Below are positions 54,369 to 62,397 of a stretch of 64,000 nucleotides of DNA, one piece after another. Below the pieces are notes generated by a model that saw only the letters and a program-made list of their open reading frames with translations, was not told where the DNA came from and did no database searches. Location of the stretch: NCBI GenBank assembly GCA_002440745.1, contig DJVB01000030.1:66114-130113 (forward strand), written 5' to 3'. The DNA comes from Bacteroidales bacterium UBA6267. Its GTDB lineage: Bacteria > Bacteroidota > Bacteroidia > Bacteroidales > UBA1556. Positions within the stretch are counted from its first letter, which is position 1. Every line of letters starts with the position of its first letter. The translations under genes were made by a program, and so were the position numbers.

Positions 54369-54430
54369 ATAATGCCCCGTGTAGATGCGCCCCGCGGGGC
54401 GTATCTACACGGGGCAACACAGGGCATTAT
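54369..54430. repeat. Nested GC-rich palindrome (REP-like)
   Basis: The inner arms of 20 bp (54374-54393 and 54396-54415) differ by one base and meet around GC. The outer arms are ATAATGCCC (54369-54377) and GGGCATTAT (54422-54430). It has a much higher GC content than the DNA around it and codes for nothing. Confidence 0.75.
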
Positions 54431-54464
54431 GGTTTTATTGGTTTTTCCTATCAAAAAAATATAT

Positions 54465-54493
54465 AAAAAAAAGGCCGCAACTGATTGCGGCCC
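54465..54493 (-). terminator. Terminator after the TonB-dependent receptor gene
   Basis: On the minus strand GGCCGCAA and TTGCGGCC pair around TCAG, followed by eight T. It is 25 bp past the stop at 54518. Confidence 0.92.
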
Positions 54494-54517
54494 AAAGTAT
54501 AGTATTTTTATATAAAA

Positions 54518-57418
54518 TTAGAATTTGCGACTTATGCCAACACTGAACGCAAAACCTGGATTTCTGCTTTCAAATATTTGATATTCAGCTTTGTATGAAT
54601 GATACATCATTTCAGTAGCGTCGTTCAATATATTCGAAACCTTGAAGTCAATGGTGGTTTTCTTACTCTTTCCAACCTTTTTATTTACTCCAAAGTTTAA
54701 GCTGTGAAAAGGCTCCTGATATACATCCGGATAGAGTCCTGAGCCAACAATCACTAAAGTTGGACCTTTAACATTGTAAAATATACCGGCATTTAGGCCG
54801 TTTTCGGGATTTGTATAGGTGATTCCGGCGTTGACTACGTAAGGAGATTGTCCTGCCATTTGTCTTGTATTTTCAATAGTTTCGCCGGTTTTTTCATAAG
54901 CCTTACGCGCATTATATTCTGCGTCTGTCATATCAACTTCTGACTTCACCCAGGTAAAGTTTCCGTTTAGGTTATAGTTAGTCAAGTAAGGACTGATAAA
55001 ACCGAGGTCTTTTCTGAATTCCATCTCGATACCAAATAATTGACCATCACCAACATTTCGTGGTTGGTATTCCGAACTGGTTTGTTGTTCGGGGATACGC
55101 ACCAATTCAATCGGGTTATCGAATTTTTTATAAAAAGCGCTTACGGAAAATATTTGACCATTTTTCATAAACAATTCCCAACGGAAGTCAACATTATCAA
55201 TGCGCGTTTCAGTGAGGTTACCATCCCAATCGTTATATTTAAACAAACTTCCATTAAAGATACGATTCGAAATAGGGTCGATAATTTGTGCAAACGATAA
55301 TTCCTTGAAGGAAGGACGAGCAATCGTGCGGCTGTACGAAAAGCGGAGATTTTGGTCTTTAGTAACTGAGTAAATCAGATTTGCAGTTGGGAACAAATCG
55401 AAAGATTCGAGAACTTTCTCATTATCTAAATTTCGTCCATTAATCAAATCTCCACTGGCGTAATACTGGTCACGACCGGTGTGGCGCTGCACAAAATTTT
55501 CACCTCTCAAGCCTAAAATAGTTTTAAACCCTCTGAAAAGCTCCAATTCGTTGGAAATATAGAAGAAAGTATTATTTACGTTGGAGTTGTATTCGTTTGG
55601 ATTTGGTTCGTTATTTCCGGATTGATAATAAAGGCTGTTGGGTTTATTGGGATAAATATACTGTGGATCTAAAACATCATTTGGGTCGTCAGTATCCCAA
55701 ACTGCTTGAACACTAAAGAACTGGAGGTCGAAGAACAGAATTTCGTAATCCCTTGATTTATAGGTGTGACCTGCTCCAAATTTCAGTTTGGCATCGGTTT
55801 TCTTAAATTCGTATTTTCGTGTAATATCAAATTTGGCGGTTGCGTTTATTTCGCTTAGCGAACGCCAAATCCGTGATGGATTTCCTCCTGCTCCGGCTAA
55901 AAACTCGTTGCCTTTAGCAGTATGTGTAAAAGCGGTTCTGCGAATATCCGGGTCTTCGGATGAGGAAAAGGTTGGAGATAAACGCCAGTCGATTTCCCAT
56001 TTTTTATTTTTTAAAAGATGCGTTCCATTGAGCAACAAATTGGTAAGACCTCGCTCATTATATTCTAAATTGTGAGAAGTGGCTTTATAACCTGATTGTC
56101 CCACTGCTGCTCCATCGTTTATTATAGAGAAAACACCGGCACGGCTTTCACCGTTTTGTAGGTGCATTGCAGTAAGCCTAACTTTCGATAAATCAGTTTT
56201 GTAGGCAATTCCTCCTAAGAGTCCAACTAAAACGTTTTTTTCTCCAACTGCACCTTCTTGAATTGTTGCATATCGCAATTCATAATCATCAGGAGTAAGA
56301 TATCTTTGATACTCACCAAAAACTACTTCATCATAAAATTTTTGGTCAGCTTTATACGATAAGGAAAAGATATAACCCAATTTTCGGGTATTACCATTTT
56401 TAGATTTCTTTTTCAAATCTATTTGATTTCCAACAGAAAACCCAAGGCTATAGTCCATAAGACTTGTAGTTTGTTTTGCGCCTAAGGTTGGGTTAAAGCT
56501 TTTTACAAATTCATTAACCTGATCTGATGTGTAACCGCTTCCCGGAGTTGGAATCACTTTTCCAGTGGCATTGTCTGGTAAGGCTCTTGTTCCATCGTCT
56601 AATCCAAGAAAATCTAAATTGCCACCATCATAAGTCAGATAATCGCCATTGAAATGCATTGCAGGATTGAATCCTACTCCTAAGGAAACCGACATTACTT
56701 TTTCCTCGGGAAAATCTTTGGTTTCCACGTTCATAAGACCACCTGTGAAATCGGCAGGTAAATCGGCAGTGAAATTTTTACTAACCATTATATTATCAAT
56801 AAGGTTAGTGGGGAAGATATCCATTTGTAAGCTATTTCTGTCGGGGTCTAATCCCGGAATGTCCATATTATTCAGGGTAGTTTTGGAATATCTGTCGCCG
56901 AGACCACGAACATAAACATATTTGCCCCCCTCGATGCTTACACCGGTAACCCGCTTGGCAGCCTCTACTGCATTGCCGTCTCCGGTAAGTTGCATACGGT
57001 CGGCTGAAATTCCATCAACGATGGTAGCCGATTTCTTTTTCATAGTCATCAAGGATGTTTCAGACGTCCTGACAACTTTTGCAGTGATAACCACTTCCGC
57101 TAAATTCGTTGAGCTTTCTTTTAGGCGGAGATTATTGAAAACAGTCACTTGTCCGGTGGTCACTTTCACATCAGAAACGGTAAGTGTTTGATATGAAATG
57201 TAGGAAACATTAAGGACATACGTGCCTGCATTGACTTCTATTGAAAACTTACCGTCAAGGTCGGTTGTTGCACCGGTAGTAGTTCCTTGAATAACTACAT
57301 TCACACCAACGAGAGATTCGCCTGTTGCATCGTCGAATACGGTTCCTCTAATAGTTCCTTTTTGGGAGAATAGAGCCAGGCTAACCAATAGTAAAGTAAT
57401 TGTCAATAAGGATTTCAC
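54518..57418 (-). CDS. TonB-dependent outer-membrane receptor
   Basis: A 966-residue protein. The signal peptide spans about 1-18. A CarboxypepD_reg domain (about 20-105, GTIRGTVFDDATGESLVGVN) precedes the plug (about 120-240, with GDGNAVEAAKRVTGVSIEGG and VRGLGDRYSKTTLNN) and then a 22-strand barrel ending in an aromatic residue (SVGISRKF). The substrate is not visible in the sequence; such receptors take up iron chelates, vitamins, phosphorylated compounds or glycans. It lies 100 bp downstream of the lipoprotein gene at 57519 on the same strand, with a hairpin in the gap. There is no SusD gene, so a classic polysaccharide locus is unlikely. PHO-box-like repeats upstream of the partner hint at phosphate control. 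Confidence 0.93.
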   Translation of the reverse strand: MKSLLTITLLLVSLALFSQKGTIRGTVFDDATGESLVGVNVVIQGTTTGATTDLDGKFSIEVNAGTYVLNVSYISYQTLTVSDVKVTTGQVTVFNNLRLKESSTNLAEVVITAKVVRTSETSLMTMKKKSATIVDGISADRMQLTGDGNAVEAAKRVTGVSIEGGKYVYVRGLGDRYSKTTLNNMDIPGLDPDRNSLQMDIFPTNLIDNIMVSKNFTADLPADFTGGLMNVETKDFPEEKVMSVSLGVGFNPAMHFNGDYLTYDGGNLDFLGLDDGTRALPDNATGKVIPTPGSGYTSDQVNEFVKSFNPTLGAKQTTSLMDYSLGFSVGNQIDLKKKSKNGNTRKLGYIFSLSYKADQKFYDEVVFGEYQRYLTPDDYELRYATIQEGAVGEKNVLVGLLGGIAYKTDLSKVRLTAMHLQNGESRAGVFSIINDGAAVGQSGYKATSHNLEYNERGLTNLLLNGTHLLKNKKWEIDWRLSPTFSSSEDPDIRRTAFTHTAKGNEFLAGAGGNPSRIWRSLSEINATAKFDITRKYEFKKTDAKLKFGAGHTYKSRDYEILFFDLQFFSVQAVWDTDDPNDVLDPQYIYPNKPNSLYYQSGNNEPNPNEYNSNVNNTFFYISNELELFRGFKTILGLRGENFVQRHTGRDQYYASGDLINGRNLDNEKVLESFDLFPTANLIYSVTKDQNLRFSYSRTIARPSFKELSFAQIIDPISNRIFNGSLFKYNDWDGNLTETRIDNVDFRWELFMKNGQIFSVSAFYKKFDNPIELVRIPEQQTSSEYQPRNVGDGQLFGIEMEFRKDLGFISPYLTNYNLNGNFTWVKSEVDMTDAEYNARKAYEKTGETIENTRQMAGQSPYVVNAGITYTNPENGLNAGIFYNVKGPTLVIVGSGLYPDVYQEPFHSLNFGVNKKVGKSKKTTIDFKVSNILNDATEMMYHSYKAEYQIFESRNPGFAFSVGISRKF

Positions 57419-57446
57419 TGCTTTTAATTTTAAATTTTATAACAAC

Positions 57447-57491
57447 AAAGAAACAGACTCACAAAAGGTCTTTTTGCAAATCTGTTTCTTT
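57447..57491 (-). terminator. Hairpin (attenuator) between lipoprotein and receptor genes
   Basis: AAAGAAACAGA and TCTGTTTCTTT form an 11-bp perfect stem, with no strong T-run. It could set the ratio of lipoprotein to receptor transcript, since both genes read the same way. Confidence 0.6.
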
Positions 57492-57518
57492 TAAAACAAC
57501 CTATTATTAATTATAAAC

Positions 57519-58727
57519 TTATATTGCGGATAATTTACCTGCTTTATGAGCCCAAGTCCAAGTGAATACTGCTTTGTTAGCTTGTGGAGTTCCACCGGCA
57601 GTAATACCAGCTGGGATTGGAGTACCATTTACGTGGTTGCCTAAATCAGCAGCAGCACAGTTGATAGTGATACCTGTGAAAGTTACACCGGTAGCAGTAA
57701 TTCTGTTTACTTTTTGGTCAGCTTGTGGGTTAAAAAAGTGGATGTTTTGTAAGTCAACGATAGAGTTAGCGTCAACGTTGATCAAATCTTCAGAAGTGAT
57801 GTCCCAATCAGCGTCATGAGAAATTACAGTTCCGTTTTTGATAGTATGACCTGCAGCCATAGTGCCTTCTGGACCATCAAGCTCGAAGCAATGTCCGGCA
57901 GGAGAGATAACGATAAAATTATCAATTGTACCATCCCATGATTGGTCAGTATCAATACCATCGTCACCAACATTCCAAGAGATTAAATTGGTAACATTTA
58001 CAGTTCCACCGAAGAACTCAATACCATCGTCCTGATTAGAAACGATTTCGATGTTTTCGATAGTTGTTCCTGAACCAACACCACCAAGGGTTAAACCGTT
58101 GATTTCGTTACCAGAACCGATGTTTGTACCACCGTGACGGATGGAGATATATTTCAAAACGCCGGAGTTGTCAGCGGCATTTGTTCCACCATAAAGACCA
58201 TTAGGGTCAGAAGTTGGAATACCTTCGATTTGTACTTCAATAGCATCACCACTAACAGAGATAGGAGCTTTTCCAAGTACAATCAAACCACCCCAAAGAC
58301 CATTAACTACTGGGTCAAGGTTAGGACTACCAAAATTACCGGCAGCTACATCAGCTGGTTTAATTTCGTCAGCAACAGTAGTGAAGATGATTGGCATAGT
58401 TGCAGTACCTTCGGCCATTAATTTTCCACCACGTGCAATAAGTAAAGCAGTTGCATTTGCAGCAGCACCAGCCTGACCTTTAATAATAGTACCGGCTTCA
58501 ATGGTTAAAGTTACACCATCAACAACGGCAATACGACCTGCTAACTCATATACTTTGTCCTTAGTCCAAGTTGTGTTAGCTGTAATGTTTGAAGATACAA
58601 TTACGTTACCTGTAGTTGGGGTAGGAGTTGTTGTATCATCACCGTCATCATCTTTATCACAAGATGTGAAGAGTAAAGAAGCACTAAATAATAAGAGTGC
58701 GAGCAGAGATAGATTTCTTGTTTTCAT
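57519..58727 (-). CDS. Lipoprotein with beta-helix-like repeats, partner of the TonB receptor
   Basis: A 402-residue protein. The lipoprotein signal ends at LLFTSCDKDDDGDD (lipobox Cys about residue 23), and a Thr/Pro-rich linker follows. The rest is made of right-handed beta-helix-like turns (GVTLTIEAGTIIKGQAG, GGLIVLGKAP, LKYISIRHGG, IENIEIVSNQDDGIEFFGGTVNVTN and SWNVGDDGIDTDQSWDG). No catalytic motif is seen. Homologues often accompany TonB receptors of this type in Bacteroidota. I infer a cell-surface substrate-binding or structural partner. The lipobox followed by acidic residues is the Bacteroidota surface-export signal pattern. Confidence 0.82.
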   Translation of the reverse strand: MKTRNLSLLALLLFSASLLFTSCDKDDDGDDTTTPTPTTGNVIVSSNITANTTWTKDKVYELAGRIAVVDGVTLTIEAGTIIKGQAGAAANATALLIARGGKLMAEGTATMPIIFTTVADEIKPADVAAGNFGSPNLDPVVNGLWGGLIVLGKAPISVSGDAIEVQIEGIPTSDPNGLYGGTNAADNSGVLKYISIRHGGTNIGSGNEINGLTLGGVGSGTTIENIEIVSNQDDGIEFFGGTVNVTNLISWNVGDDGIDTDQSWDGTIDNFIVISPAGHCFELDGPEGTMAAGHTIKNGTVISHDADWDITSEDLINVDANSIVDLQNIHFFNPQADQKVNRITATGVTFTGITINCAAADLGNHVNGTPIPAGITAGGTPQANKAVFTWTWAHKAGKLSAI

Positions 58728-58797
58728 GTTACTTAATTTGATTAAAGTTTGGGTTAAAATTCATGCGGCAAAACAACCACCATTAAAAGAAGTTAAT

Positions 58798-58825
58798 ATT
58801 AAATGCAGATTAACTTTGTGTTAAA
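58798..58825 (-). promoter_or_regulatory. PHO-box-like 11-bp repeat array upstream of the lipoprotein gene
   Basis: On the minus strand TTTAAC, GTTAAT and TTTAAT occur at exact 11-bp steps (plus positions 58820, 58809 and 58798). The array lies 71-98 bp from the lipoprotein ATG at 58727. AT-rich DNA makes single TTAA hexamers common, so the regular step is the signal. Confidence 0.5.
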
Positions 58826-58850
58826 TGGCTAATGGCTAATAGTATCTTTT

Positions 58851-58878
58851 AGTAAAGGTATATTAATATTTACTTAAC
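58851..58878 (+). promoter_or_regulatory. PHO-box-like 11-bp repeat array upstream of the response regulator
   Basis: AGTAAA (58851), ATTAAT (58862) and CTTAAC (58873) are spaced 11 bp apart, and the last ends 10 bp before the -7 box at 58889. This is the layout of an activator-dependent PhoB-type promoter and suggests autoregulation. Confidence 0.55.
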
Positions 58879-58888
58879 AGCCAGCGTA

Positions 58889-58896
58889 TAGTTTTG
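58889..58896 (+). promoter_or_regulatory. -7 promoter box of the response regulator gene
   Basis: TAGTTTTG matches TAnnTTTG. An in-frame TTG at 58894 lies inside this box, so translation must begin at the ATG at 58915. The leader is about 15 nt. Confidence 0.65.
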
Positions 58897-58914
58897 CCGC
58901 CAAATATATTGAAT

Positions 58915-59598
58915 ATGAGTAGAATTTTAATTGTAGATGATGATCCGGATATCCTTGAGTTCTTAGGATACAATTTCGAGTCTGAAGGTTTTGAAGTGCA
59001 CACCGCCGCCGATGGTAAGGAAGCAATTTCGAAAGCAAAGTCTGTAAAGCCTGATTTGATAATCATGGATGTTATGATGCCTCGAATGGATGGAATTGAG
59101 GCCACAACAGAGTTGAGAAATCTTCCTGAGTTTTCGGAGACCATTATTATTTTTCTAACCGCTAGGGGAGAAGATTATTCTCAATTAGCAGGGTATGATG
59201 CCGGTGCTGACGATTATATCACAAAGCCCGTAAAACCAAAAATTCTAATTTCCAAAGTTAACGCATTATTAAGAAGGAGTAACGTTAGTAATGATAGCGC
59301 TAATAAGTCTGGAAAGGCGGACAAGAAACGACTTCAAATCGACAAGGAGAAGTATATGGTGATAAAAGATGGCGAAAGTCTTTACCTGCCTCGTAAAGAG
59401 TTTGAATTATTATCCCTATTGGTTTCCCGTCCAGGCAAAGTATTTCTCAGAGATGAGATTTATGCAAAAGTTTGGGGATCCGAAACAGTCGTTGGCGATC
59501 GCACCATAGATGTCCATATCAGAAAACTCAGAGCTAAAGTAGGTGAGGATTTGATAAAGACAATCAAAGGTGTAGGATACCGCTACGAAGAGTCTTAG
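58915..59598 (+). CDS. OmpR/PhoB-family response regulator
   Basis: A 227-residue DNA-binding regulator. Receiver domain (1-118): acid pocket D8-D9, phosphorylation site D52 (IIMDVMMPRMDG), switch T in FLTARG and conserved K in YITKPVKP. A Lys/Ser-rich linker follows. The winged helix (about 133-227) carries LPRKEFELLSLL and DRTIDVHIRKLRAKVG...IKGVGYRYE. The PhoB-like domain and the 11-bp repeats in front of it point to phosphate-type control. No PhoR kinase gene is adjacent; the kinase downstream belongs to the opposite-strand pair. Its stop overlaps by 4 bp with the stop of the convergent regulator. Confidence 0.92.
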   Translation: MSRILIVDDDPDILEFLGYNFESEGFEVHTAADGKEAISKAKSVKPDLIIMDVMMPRMDGIEATTELRNLPEFSETIIIFLTARGEDYSQLAGYDAGADDYITKPVKPKILISKVNALLRRSNVSNDSANKSGKADKKRLQIDKEKYMVIKDGESLYLPRKEFELLSLLVSRPGKVFLRDEIYAKVWGSETVVGDRTIDVHIRKLRAKVGEDLIKTIKGVGYRYEES

Positions 59599-60296
59599 AA
59601 ATACATTATATAACCTTTCCCGTGGATATTTTTGATGTTTATGGAAGGGTCGGACTCAAAATACTTTCTCAATTTTCCAACATAAACATCATAGGATCTT
59701 GAACCGAGGTCTTCGGGTTTGTTCCAAACGTGGCGATATGCCATCTCGCGTGAAACAAATCTTTTCCTGTTGTCATAGAACAACATAATCAGTTGAGCTT
59801 CGCGTTTTGACAGATTGAACTCATTGTCTCCTTCGGCTAATAATCTTGGCACAGGATAGAATTTAAACTTCCCAATTTTTAAATATTTCTTATCACTGAC
59901 ATTAGCTTTAGGTTCAACGTCAAAACGTCTCAGAACATTTCTAATCCGGAGTTTTAATTCTTCCGGCTCGAATGGTTTTGTTACGTAATCATGAGCTCCA
60001 ACCTTCAACCCTTTTACTCGGTCTTTTGGACCGCCAAGAGCAGTCATAAAAATGATTGGAACATCAGGATGCATGGTGCGCAACTGGTCGGCCAATTTAA
60101 AGCCATCAATACCGGGCAATTTTACGTCTAAAACTGCGAGGTCGAAGTCAACAAGCTCCATAAGTTTACGAGCTTTAATCGCGGTTTCTGTTAAGGTAAC
60201 ATTAAACCCTGAATCTTGAAGATAATCCTTGATAACCATGCCGAGGTTCTGATCATCTTCGACAATTAATAAATGATATCTCACTTTAGTTTCCAT
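59595..60296 (-). CDS. OmpR-family response regulator, RprY-like
   Basis: A 233-residue regulator. Receiver domain with EDD near 13-15 and phosphorylation site D57 (LAVLDVKLPGIDG), TALGGPKDR and the conserved K in YVTKPFEPEEL. The winged helix (about 140-233) has LSKREAQLIMLF and SRSYDVYVGKLRKYF...NIHGKGYIMYF. Bacteroides RprY has this arrangement. It is encoded after the histidine kinase at 60479 on the same strand, but a promoter box in the 182-bp gap could also drive it alone. Confidence 0.93.
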   Translation of the reverse strand: METKVRYHLLIVEDDQNLGMVIKDYLQDSGFNVTLTETAIKARKLMELVDFDLAVLDVKLPGIDGFKLADQLRTMHPDVPIIFMTALGGPKDRVKGLKVGAHDYVTKPFEPEELKLRIRNVLRRFDVEPKANVSDKKYLKIGKFKFYPVPRLLAEGDNEFNLSKREAQLIMLFYDNRKRFVSREMAYRHVWNKPEDLGSRSYDVYVGKLRKYFESDPSINIKNIHGKGYIMYF

Positions 60297-60442
60297 AATG
60301 TGATTATAAAAGTTAATACTCGAATGTCAAAAAACTAAATTGTTATCCAAGGTTTTGGTTTGTTTTACATCTTCAAGGTGGCGAAAATGTGTAGTTTGTT
60401 GTATTCTATTTCTGTCTGTATTATTAACCTTAGATTGCAGAC

Positions 60443-60450
60443 AAATTTAT
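60443..60450 (-). promoter_or_regulatory. -7 promoter box upstream of the RprY-like gene
   Basis: TAAATTTG on the minus strand matches TAnnTTTG. It would give a leader of about 140 nt. The identical box stands before the kinase gene at 61713. Confidence 0.5.
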
Positions 60451-60478
60451 ATAAAAAAAATATACGTATGCAAATTAT

Positions 60479-61681
60479 TTACATAAAAATATTACAAGGT
60501 AAAAATATAGAAAAAACCGCGCCGGATGGCTGATTATCTGTTACGCTAACACTTCCCTCATGTGCTTCTACTACGGTTTTTACATAGTTTAGTCCAACAC
60601 CTAATCCATTTACTCGCTTGCCATTCTGTTTATTTAATCGTTTAAATCGGTCGAAAATTTGGGTTTTGTCTTCGTCCGAAATGCCGGGGCCAGAATCCGA
60701 AACGGTTATTATGGCTCTATTTTCAGCTTTATCCACTTTTAGTTCAAGTAGAATCTCCGGTGCAGATTCACTGTACTTTATGGCGTTTTCAAGTAGGTTT
60801 ACAACTACATTTTTAATATGTGTTCGGTCCACATTCGACACAACCGGACTATCGGGCAGGTCAAGGGCTATGATTCCGTTGAGGTCTTCCACGAGTAATT
60901 CAACATGATGATAGGATTCTTTTACAATCTCTACCAAATCTTGCGGAATTTTCTGATAAACCTTTTGGCTTTGATCAAAAATGGATAAGATTAACACCTT
61001 ATCTACTAAGCGTTGCAACCGCATGTTTTCGTCGTAAATTATTTTGCTGTAGCGGCGCACCTTTTCTAAATCGTTGCTTTCCAATAGTTTGTTAGTAAGC
61101 ATTTTAGCTGCAACGTTTATGGTGGCGATTGGCGTTTTTAATTCATGGGTCATATTGCTTACAAAATCCTTTTTTACATCCTCAAGTTTTTTGTTCTTTC
61201 GGTGTTCGAGCAAGGAAATCACCACCGAAAAAGCAACGATAATTATTAATAAAATGGATAGAATTACCCAAAAAAACAACTGTCCTGATTTTAGCCAACT
61301 TAATGGTTTGCATTTAGTCAATAATGCAAAATTATGGGAAGAGGTTGGGATTCGGTTTACTAATCGAAATCCTTGATTTTGTAGGTTGGAGATATTATTT
61401 TCTAAAACAATCTCAACGCTAAAATCAACCGGAAGACCTTGGTCGGACAGGTTTTTATGTATCAATTGTTCCACAAATTCTTGAGCAGCATCGGACGATT
61501 GTTCATCAATTTTCAAAGCAATTTGTGGTATGGATTGGTTTACTATTTGAAATATTTGTTGATGAGCTTGTATTTTGGTGACTTTTAGGGTCATATTTAT
61601 CCAAAGTGCCTGCATAACAATGACGCCCGCTAAAGCTATCACTGATATAATGGTGAGGTTTATTATGTTTCGTTGCTTCAT
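60479..61681 (-). CDS. Sensor histidine kinase, RprX-like
   Basis: A 400-residue membrane kinase. Two helices (about 7-27 and 133-156) enclose a 100-residue periplasmic sensor of no known family. Cytoplasmic part: H-box with phospho-acceptor H179 (NMTHELKTPI), N-box NLLENAIKYS, G1 DSGPGI, F-box FDRFKR and G2 GLGVGL. The start is put at the ATG at 61681 (or 61687); a TTG at 61705 lies only 8 bp from the -7 box and is unlikely. It pairs with the RprY-like regulator at 59595. The signal is unknown. The gene organisation (kinase first, then regulator) matches RprX/RprY of Bacteroides. Confidence 0.92.
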   Translation of the reverse strand: MKQRNIINLTIISVIALAGVIVMQALWINMTLKVTKIQAHQQIFQIVNQSIPQIALKIDEQSSDAAQEFVEQLIHKNLSDQGLPVDFSVEIVLENNISNLQNQGFRLVNRIPTSSHNFALLTKCKPLSWLKSGQLFFWVILSILLIIIVAFSVVISLLEHRKNKKLEDVKKDFVSNMTHELKTPIATINVAAKMLTNKLLESNDLEKVRRYSKIIYDENMRLQRLVDKVLILSIFDQSQKVYQKIPQDLVEIVKESYHHVELLVEDLNGIIALDLPDSPVVSNVDRTHIKNVVVNLLENAIKYSESAPEILLELKVDKAENRAIITVSDSGPGISDEDKTQIFDRFKRLNKQNGKRVNGLGVGLNYVKTVVEAHEGSVSVTDNQPSGAVFSIFLPCNIFM

Positions 61682-61712
61682 AAGCATTAAGTTAGTTCGG
61701 TGCAATCGGATA

Positions 61713-61720
61713 CAAATTTA
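61713..61720 (-). promoter_or_regulatory. -7 promoter box of the kinase gene
   Basis: TAAATTTG on the minus strand matches TAnnTTTG, 31 bp before the ATG at 61681. Confidence 0.5.
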
Positions 61721-61725
61721 TAATT

Positions 61726-62397
61726 TTAATCTTTAAAAGCGCGTGTTATTTCACGTTTTCCAAACGGCCCGGGAATTTTTTCCACACGGAATCCTACTTC
61801 CTTTAACCTTCTCCTCACTTCCCCTTTTACTGAATAAGTCACAAATACAGCTTCATTAGTGCAAGAATTGTAAATTTTTTGAAACACTTCTTTAGTCCAA
61901 AGCTCGGGTTGTATTTCCGGTGAAAAAGCATCAAAATATACCAAATTGAAGAAATTTGAATGGAGTGAAATTTGGGTGAAATCAGCTAAAATCTTGGTGA
62001 ACTGAAAGTATTCATTCACTTCAATCGGTATATCCCAGTCCGATTTATGTAGATTTTGTAAAAAGGATGCTTCGATTTCTACATGGTTAGCACTGTAGTT
62101 TAGACTCAGGTATTCATTTGGTTGAAGTGGAAATTTCTCAAAAGCGATATACCTAATCTTTTGGTTATTAAGCAAATTATGTTGAAAGGTCAGTAAGGTG
62201 TTAAGACCTGTCCCCCAGCCAATTTCTAAAATATTAATTTGCTTTTGCTTTTGCAGATAATCCAATCCAGACCGAATGAATACATGTTTCGATTCGTTTA
62301 TTGCTCCATGTTGAGAGTGAAATGATTCGCCTTTTTCCTTATCGAAAAATGTTACTGAACCATCATCCGTCATTCGCAATTCTCGATTTGCATTCAT
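61726..62397 (-). CDS. mnmD: tRNA 5-methylaminomethyl-2-thiouridine methyltransferase-like (MnmD)
   Basis: A 223-residue SAM methyltransferase of the MnmC methylase-domain family without the FAD oxidoreductase half, as usual in Bacteroidota. Motif I is LEIGWGTGLNTLLT, the acidic motif lies in AFEKFPLQ, the active region is VYFDAFSPEIQPELWT, and the close GPFGKREITRAF is characteristic. It completes the wobble U34 modification of some tRNAs. The ATG overlaps the TGA of the upstream lipoprotein gene by 4 bases, so they are translated together. Confidence 0.92.
   Translation of the reverse strand: MNANRELRMTDDGSVTFFDKEKGESFHSQHGAINESKHVFIRSGLDYLQKQKQINILEIGWGTGLNTLLTFQHNLLNNQKIRYIAFEKFPLQPNEYLSLNYSANHVEIEASFLQNLHKSDWDIPIEVNEYFQFTKILADFTQISLHSNFFNLVYFDAFSPEIQPELWTKEVFQKIYNSCTNEAVFVTYSVKGEVRRRLKEVGFRVEKIPGPFGKREITRAFKD

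Larger units (their letters stand above)
54128..54517. other. Intergenic region with two terminators and a long palindrome
   Basis: A terminator for the MORN-variant gene lies at the left and one for the TonB receptor at the right. Between them sits the nested palindrome at 54369-54430. Positions 54183-54368 show nothing I recognise. Confidence 0.65.
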
